Shown here in pieces: positions 58,052 through 64,000 of a stretch of 64,000 bases of DNA. A program made the position numbers and the translations under genes. Origin of the DNA: Microstegium vimineum (Eukaryota; Streptophyta; Magnoliopsida; Poales; Poaceae). Each line of letters begins with the position of its first letter. Position 1 is the stretch's first letter. The notes beneath the pieces are model-generated. The model did no database searches. It was not told the DNA's origin and saw only the letters and a list, made by a program, of their open reading frames with translations. The stretch is taken from the NCBI GenBank assembly GCA_022036555.1, contig CM039129.1, positions 27,268,553 to 27,332,552 of the forward strand, read 5' to 3'.

Positions 58052-59699
58052 TTTTTGGTTTAGTGATCAACACACTATAGAGTGTGATCACCTTTAGGAT
58101 AGATAGTCGTACTATTAAGAAGGGAAAACTCATTTCGATTACGGTTATCATGTGCCACTAGGTTTGCATTGCATTCACATAAAATGAACCTAAGTGACAT
58201 AACTAAAACAAATCCAAGAAAAATATGTTGCCAAGGCTAACACGGGTAAACAAAGGTATGAATCACAAGGTGTTAGCTCATGGAAGCTTGGAGAAGAAAA
58301 GGCAGCTTGGTTTGACACTTAGAAGGGCTCCGAACACAGGGTCCGGACGCAAACTAAGTGCGGTCCGGACCAATGGACATGCGACTGGAGGCATACCCTA
58401 GCCTCGGCCTTTCTGGATAGGAGGTTCGGACGCTAAAGAGAGTCTGGACGCTGACTCCGGTCTCGGGTCCGAAGCTCGGCGCTCTCTGGACTCCTCTGGA
58501 TGTAATTATCCGGACGCTGAAGTGTGTCCGGACGCAAGAGAACGGATGCGCGACCAGAGCCAAGGAGCTCTCTGGACCCTCTCTGGACTGGGTCCGGACA
58601 TAGATGAAAAGGGAACCGGACGCTACTATTGCGTGCGTCCGGAGTCGACACGTCAGCACAGAGAAGGGCGCCAATGGGCAGATTCAAATCGGCAGAGGGT
58701 CGGGACGCAGGCGCATTGGTCCGGACCCCGCATGCAAACTGCGTCCGGACTAACACAGATAGTGGCAATGAAGGGGCAAAATGGCTAGTTTCTTGGTGGT
58801 TGCTATATAAGTGTTGTGGACGGCTCCTAGGGCTCTCTCTTGCACCTCCCATTCAATTTACATACTTGTGCTTGCTTGAGATAGCCCCCAACTCACTCTC
58901 TTCACTCTTGTTGCATATTTGTGAGAGTTTAAGTGAACCAAGTGCATTGATCTTTGCATTGCATCTTGGTGACACTTGGTCAGCGTCATCGCCACGTGGT
59001 TTCTTGTTATTCTTGGTGTTTGCGAACACCTAGACGGCTTGGCGATTGTGGAGAAGCTTCGACGCAATTGGTGATTGTTTGCGGCCGACTTCGGTGATTG
59101 TGAGAGGGCTTGTACCCACCTCGGTGGAGCGCCAAAGGGTAACTCTAGTGGATTGCTCGTGTCTTTGAGTTACTCTCATTTGGGTGGTTTCTTGTGGCGC
59201 TCGGGTAGTGGGCTTGGCTTGTGAATTGCCAATTAGCCACAGAAACACCATTTGAGTAGTCGACACAACGGGGACTAGCTTGGTGGCAACCAAGTGAACC
59301 TCGGGAGAAAAATCGATTGTCATCTTGTCTCCCGGCTATTCATTGGTATTCATTGTGATTCGTTCTCTACATTGATATCCATACATCACAAGGCATCGAT
59401 ATAACAATCACCTCCTCTCTTGTATTTACCTTGTTCATATCTTGCTTAGTTAGCTCTCTAGTTAGCTTGTTAGCTTAGCTTGTTAGTTGTTCTTGCTAGC
59501 TCAAGTTAAGTGCCTTAGGTTCTTGCTATGGTTTGTTAGGCACTTAGCTAACTATAATTGCCTTGGATAGGTGGTTTTGCATCCCAAGTAGAGCTAGAGC
59601 AAAAAGCTTCGCTTTAGTGTTATCTAACCATTTGCTCTAGTGATTTGTAGAATTTTTATTAGGCTATTAACCCCCCCTCTAGCCATCTAGGACCTTTCA
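58052..59699 (+). repeat. Sirevirus 3' LTR, piece 3
   Basis: 1648 bp from TTTTTGGTTTAGTGATC to CTAGGACCTTTCA, co-linear with about 21658-23304. TATA box at 58804-58811. Retains the TCCGGAC / CCGGACGC cluster (58330-58750). Confidence 0.92.
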
Positions 59700-59704
59700 G
59701 CGGA

Positions 59705-61231
59705 GCACACTGAAAGAGGAGGATATCAATGCTCTTCTGTTTGATGGTCTTGTTCCAGATAAGGAGGTCGGCGGGTGGCGGTCGGCATTTGGCGAGTTGT
59801 TTCTGACGCCGAACACGGGTGAGCTTGTTGTGTTCGCGCCCTTCTTTCAATGTGGTTTTGGAGTTCCTGTCCATCCGTTCCTTCATGGTTTGCTGCGGTA
59901 TTATGATATCTCGATCTGCAACCTGAATCCGAACTCGATTGTTCATATTGCAGTCTTTATCCATATGTGCGAGGCGTTCATTGGGATTTATCCTCATTTT
60001 GACATGTTCTGATACTTCTTTCGCCTGAAGCTAAATGGGACTGGGTCGTCCGATGTTATTAGTTCTGTATATCTTAAACTCAGGGATGGTATGTCAGATG
60101 AATATATCTCGATGCCGCTGCATAACAAGTTTGCTGGGTATAAATCGAGGTGGTTCTATATCCACCAAGAGAAGTCGTACGCACCGTGTGATCATGCGAA
60201 GGTTCCCAAGGTGTTGGCGACGTGGTCGGGTGTGCCATCTCAGGCTAGTTTGGGTAAGGTGGAGCTGTTGCTGGGGTTGATTGATCATTGTACTCTTGAT
60301 GGTATACGGGTGGCGTGCAGCTTTATTGCCAGGCGTTGTCAACCTTTTAAGGATAGGGAACATCCTGCGTTTGAATATGCTGGTGGGGGTGACAGTACTC
60401 GGGAGGCGCCTGAGGGGATCAGCGCGGCTATTGCCGACAAGCAACTGCATTATATCTTCGATGTTGCGAAGCGCTTGGCGCCAGCTTACCCTAGGAAAGA
60501 TTTCTGTCTTCGTCACCTTCCTCCGCAGGTTTTGACTGTTTCTATCCTTTGTCTTTTGTCTTGGCAATGTTCGCTCTTCTCATACCCAGTTGGTGTATGT
60601 AGGTTTGTGGCGTTAATCGTGCTGCATATTTTGCACTATCGCCGACGCTTGGTGTGTTTCCAGAGTTTTGTGTTCATCCGGTGCTTGTTGTGGGCGGTGA
60701 TGGCTCTGCTCGTTCTGATGGAGCTAAGTCATCGCATAACGCTAGGTCGGAGGCCACCGATGATGATCTAGTTGGAGAGAAGCCTACTGTTATGGGGCCG
60801 GAGCCGTTGAGGTCGGAGCCCTGGGCTGCAGATTATGCTGATGGTGACTTGAATTCTTTGAGTGACCCTAGGGTTGTTGGAGTTGACTTTGGTGATGGTG
60901 ACGTACCACCGTCATTTGGTTTTGATTTAAGGAAGAGGCAGACGAGAAAGGCTTTTGTTGACAATGACTCTGGCGAACCGTCCCCTTTTAGGGAGGGTAT
61001 TGATGCTGGAGATGAGGATTCGGATGGCATCGACGACGTGCTCTATCGCGTAGATATGGGTACACGACCACTTTTTGTTGGTTGAGCGTCGGGGAGTTTT
61101 TCTGTTCAATTGATAAGTCATTGTTTTGCAGGCGTTGTTTAAGATGAACCGGGTGCGCAGGCGTCAGGTTCTGTCTCTGGAGGCTTCCTTGGGGGCGGCC
61201 CGCGTACGTATGCGTGACTTGGAAGGATCTC
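59705..61231 (+). pseudogene. PF04195-type gene, 3' part
   Basis: Continues the gene begun at 21310. The domain is recognised by GGWRSAFGELFLTPNTGELV (about 59770-59830), FFQCGFGVPVHPFLHGLLRYY and ISICNLNPNSIVHIAVFIHMCEAF, the hallmark blocks of PF04195. The same frame runs to about 60528 with a single TGA at 60010. A donor near 60528 and acceptor TTTCCAG near 60664 lead to an acidic exon (60665 to about 61080). A last piece after TTTTGCAG (61131) starts an Arg/Leu-rich helix (SLEASLGAARVRMRDLEGS). The gene is cut at 61232 by a Sirevirus fragment. The protein's function is unknown despite the family name. Confidence 0.72.
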
Positions 61232-61595
61232 TGAAGGACCGAGAATGGTGACCAGAGGGGGGTGAATGGGAGCCTCAAATTTCTCTCAAAATATTCGGGC
61301 CACTCTTCCCAAAAACCAAACCCAGTAACTAGGTGCTTGGCCTTCACCTTATCGATCACCTTCTTTGAGGACCTTCGGTTGTAACCACCCTTGGGCTTGT
61401 GCTTGTCCTCGAAGTTGTGCTCGCACTTGTCCTTGTGCTTGGTGAAGTCACCCACAACTTTCTTGGGGCAGTTTGCGATGAAGTGATCCTCATCACCGCA
61501 ACGGTAGCACCCCTTGGCTGAACAACCACGTCGTCGGTTCAAATGGTTGTTGTGAAACCGTGAGAACCTAGTGATGACCAAAGCCAACTCGTCAT
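61232..61595 (-). pseudogene. Sirevirus fragment: gag zinc knuckle joined to a 3' LTR end
   Basis: 61232-61335 matches the LTR end at 16755-16858 (TGAAGGACCGAGAA.GG.GACCAGAGG). Directly beyond it on the minus strand is gag coding: KGCYRCGDEDHFIANCPKK (zinc knuckle, about 61515-61460) followed by HKDKCEHNFEDKHKPKGG. All of pol and most of the LTR are missing, so a deletion fused gag to the LTR end. Cut at 61596 by the next LTR. Confidence 0.75.
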
Positions 61596-62603
61596 TGTTG
61601 GTATTTCTTATGACTATTGGATAAATCTGCAAGCGCACAAATTAAACCATTGTAGCACTTCACCTAGGAGTATTCCAAGGTATCGTAATTTATATTATCC
61701 CAAGGGAAAGCTGGCTAGAAATGATAATTAGAGGAGATCCTAGAGAGCACCTCAACTTAGTACCAACTAGTAAAAGGGGAGTAAACGATATATGTGATAG
61801 GAAGGGGTTTGATGAATAAAGAAGCTACGGTAAAGGATACTTAGAACGGACTAGAAATACTAGCTAGGTGGGAGGACAACGAGAAGAGTATAGGGACTCC
61901 TATGTACTTCACTCTACTTCAATATATTTAGCCAATTAACTACTCTAAACACTATAGTTTGTCTCCTCAATACAAGTATGCTAGGCGATGGGATAGATCA
62001 GTAGGAGGACAAAACTCCTACCGGACCGTGCCCTCTTCTTACGGGGGCCTTACCTTCTAAGAACTTGCCTATAAACACGTGGTGGAATACAACGACTAGA
62101 CAAGGCTGTCACCTCTTGCTAGCTACCACAAACAATCCATGCAGCAAGCGATAACCAAGGATAAGATGATGTATAAGCACCATGCTTACACACAACTTAC
62201 TACTTTGACTACGTTCTATAATCAAAGCCCCTTATGACAGGCAATGATCGCATACAGAAAAGGTCACAAGGATCAAAGACTATGGATGTAAAGTCTATTA
62301 AAGAGCAAAAGCATATAGCAAGACTATATCTAGTATAGAAATGCTCAAAGTAAATACTAAGTAAAGTAAAGAGAAAGATATATATTGAATAAGATAAAGT
62401 CTTACAAAGAAGGAAAGATAAAAGAGCTATACCAGAAGACAACTCCGGAAATCCTAAGCACAGCTCGACTCAACTCTAACTCCCACTTTAGACTAACTCC
62501 TAGAACAATTCTAAGGAATAGAGCTTGTAGGCTTCTTCTTCATGTTTAGAGAGGGGGTATGGACCTCTATTTATAGTAGGGTGTGGAGTAGGGTGAAGAA
62601 TCA
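61596..62603 (-). repeat. Solo LTR of an unidentified LTR retrotransposon (1008 bp)
   Basis: In minus orientation TG ATTCTTCACCC (62603) to AAATACCAACA (61596), with a TATAAATAG box on the minus strand at about 62566-62574. TG...CA ends and TATA position fit an LTR. The flanks GTCAT (left) and TGGCC (right) do not match, so no target duplication. Confidence 0.6.
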
Positions 62604-64000
62604 TGGCCCTAGTTGGTTTCGGTGATTAACGACAATTAGAGATTATTATGGCTAACGTGTGTTTTGCAGAGGCTATGCGTTGCTTAGCCATAGTGATCAA
62701 GGAGAATGGGCTCTAATGGTCATCACTTAGCCCCAAGATGGATATCGTTTCGGTTTTTAAGGAGACATGATGAAGACCCTAGAATGATAGGCTAAGTGCC
62801 ATAAGGAGATGAAGGGCACTTAGAATTAGATAGGGCTTCTCTTTTTACCTTTGACCGTACTATTAAGAGGGGTTGAGGTTAGTAGCTTGACTTAGGAAAG
62901 CTTCATAATTTAGGTGTGGTGCACACTTGACTTTCTTAGCTCTAAGAAAGCCTATGGTGACCGTAAGATAGACTAGAACAACTTCCATATTCATCGCGAC
63001 GAAAAACAGAGTTGTCAAAATCGTTTTCTGGGCGTCGGACGCTCCTGGCAGGGGCACCGGACGCTGTCCGTCGTGTCGGAGAAAGGCGCCGGACGCTGGG
63101 TGGTTGAGTCCACAGCGTCCGTTGGCCTTCCAGAGGGGTTGTTTTCTGGCTAAGTTTTTTAGGGTGCGTCGGACGCTGTCCGTCGGCCAGGCGTCGGACG
63201 CTGGGAAGAGCGTTCGTCGACCTTCCAGAGAGGGTGTTTTTCAACCCTAGCCAGAACTCAGCGTCGGACGCTGTGGTTGAGCGTCCGTCGCCCAGTGACG
63301 TAGCGTCCGTCGCTGGGAACAGTGTGTCAGAACTAGCCGTTAGACAGAGGCGTCGGACCGTCCGTCGCCTAGGCGTCGGAGCATCCGTCGCCTCAACTAT
63401 GAACAGAAACTAGCCGTTGGGCATGCGACGGACCGTCCGTCGCCTAGACGACGGAGCGTCCGTCGCTAACTTAAATTGCCAGCCCGAGGCAGTTTTCAGA
63501 GGGTCTATTTATAGCCCCTCCAACTTCTCTCCCACCTTGCCTTTTGCTCATTTGAGTTGCTGAGTTTGTTGAGAAGGTTGGGAAGAGAGCAAGAGCCCTA
63601 GAGAGAGAGTGATTCACGAATCCATCCATCCTCTCTCTAGTTCATCCAAGAGTTCAAGTGTGCATCCTCTAGTTGTGAAGCTTGAGTGAGTCAAGCGAAG
63701 ATCGAGGCTTGTTACTCTTGGTGATCGACATCACCTAGACGGTCCGGTGGTGCTCGGAGGAAGGTGATCGCCGGAAGATTGTCGGCGGCCCTTCTCCATC
63801 CACGTTGTGATCGGTTGTGGGCGATTCACCGAGCCGAAGTGGCGAAGAATCAGCCCGTAGAGAGCACTCATCCCTTGCGCGGGATTGAGGGGGAGCTATA
63901 CCTTGCGAGGTGCTCCAACGAGGACTAGGGGGGAGTGTCGACTCCTCGATACCTCGGCAAAACATCGCCGTGTCAAGCATCTCTTTCCCTAGCTCTTTAT
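62604..64000 (+). repeat. Start of a further Sirevirus LTR, runs off the window
   Basis: Begins TGGCCCTAGTTGGTTTCGGTGATTAACGACAA, a typical Sirevirus LTR start. Dense GCGTCGGACGCTG / CGTCCGTCG motifs at 63020-63470, then a TATA-like TCTATTTATAGCCCC (63503-63516) and leader. The 3' end and internal region lie right of the window. Confidence 0.75.

Larger units (their letters stand above)
21455..59699 (+). mobile_element. Complete Sirevirus (Ty1/copia) with two elements nested in its 3' LTR
   Basis: LTR 21455-23304, primer site, gag, protease, integrase, RT, RNase H, a region with several polypurine tracts, and a 3' LTR in three pieces (29311-29438, 39479-39550, 58052-59699). Target duplication GTGGA (21450-21454) / GCGGA (59700-59704), one mismatch. 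Own length is about 9.7 kb without nested DNA. Gag is frameshifted and pol carries several stops, so this copy cannot make its proteins. Confidence 0.93.

Noticed and set aside
60094..60567. 157-codon minus-strand frame
   Set aside because: Shadow of the PF04195 exon on the plus strand.

Overview
The window is transposable-element DNA of a plant nuclear genome, almost certainly a grass. The evidence is the content: Sirevirus-type Ty1/copia LTR elements, Tat-lineage Ty3/gypsy elements with a second (archaeal-type) RNase H and antisense cargo genes, CACTA (En/Spm) elements whose accessory protein ends in a Ulp1-like protease, a LINE with an EEP endonuclease, and a PF04195-type 'putative gypsy type transposon' protein. 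I found no ordinary host gene, tRNA or rRNA. I cannot name the species.

Left arm (1-16352). The 5' part of a minus-strand Tat gypsy (gypsy-1, 1-3803: gag, primer site, 5' LTR) sits inside the archaeal RNase H of a plus-strand Tat gypsy (gypsy-2, 3804-8354: aRNH, integrase, one antisense gene, polypurine tract, 3' LTR). Gypsy-2 in turn interrupts a CACTA element (CACTA-1, 8355-12166: Transposase_24 / Ulp1-like gene, subterminal repeats, terminal CACTA). A short unassigned stretch follows, then a decayed LINE (about 12476-15545), cut by what looks like a Tip100-like hAT end (15546 to about 16352).

Central stack (16353-61231). The outermost unit is a gypsy element (gypsy-3) in minus orientation. 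Its LTR is split by a Sirevirus-like solo LTR (16755-19990), which itself holds another solo LTR (18028-19291, perfect 5-bp target duplication). Gypsy-3 carries a plus-strand PF04195 gene, broken by a complete Sirevirus (21455-59699). The Sirevirus 3' LTR is split twice: by a 10-kb CACTA element (CACTA-2, 29439-39475) and, 72 bp further on, by an 18.5-kb Tat gypsy (gypsy-4, 39551-58046). Gypsy-4 itself holds a gag-only LTR element of the TR-GAG kind (41469-45919). Rejoining the LTR pieces gives 1848 bp, against 1850 bp for the intact 5' LTR, which strongly supports the reconstruction.

Right arm (61232-64000). A collapsed Sirevirus piece (gag zinc knuckle joined to an LTR end), a TG...CA solo LTR without a matching target duplication, and the start of another Sirevirus LTR that runs off the window.

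The most interesting content is the antisense cargo of the Tat elements. Gypsy-4 has two spliced genes on the strand opposite gag-pol, between integrase and the 3' LTR: a plant-mobile-domain protein with a long coiled-coil tail, and a small gene ending in Phe-Asp-Glu. Gypsy-2 has the small gene in the same place but no room for the mobile-domain gene. Most coding regions carry stops or frameshifts, so nearly everything here is probably inactive as a protein source, although some non-coding signals (TATA boxes, LTR palindromes, PPTs) are well preserved.
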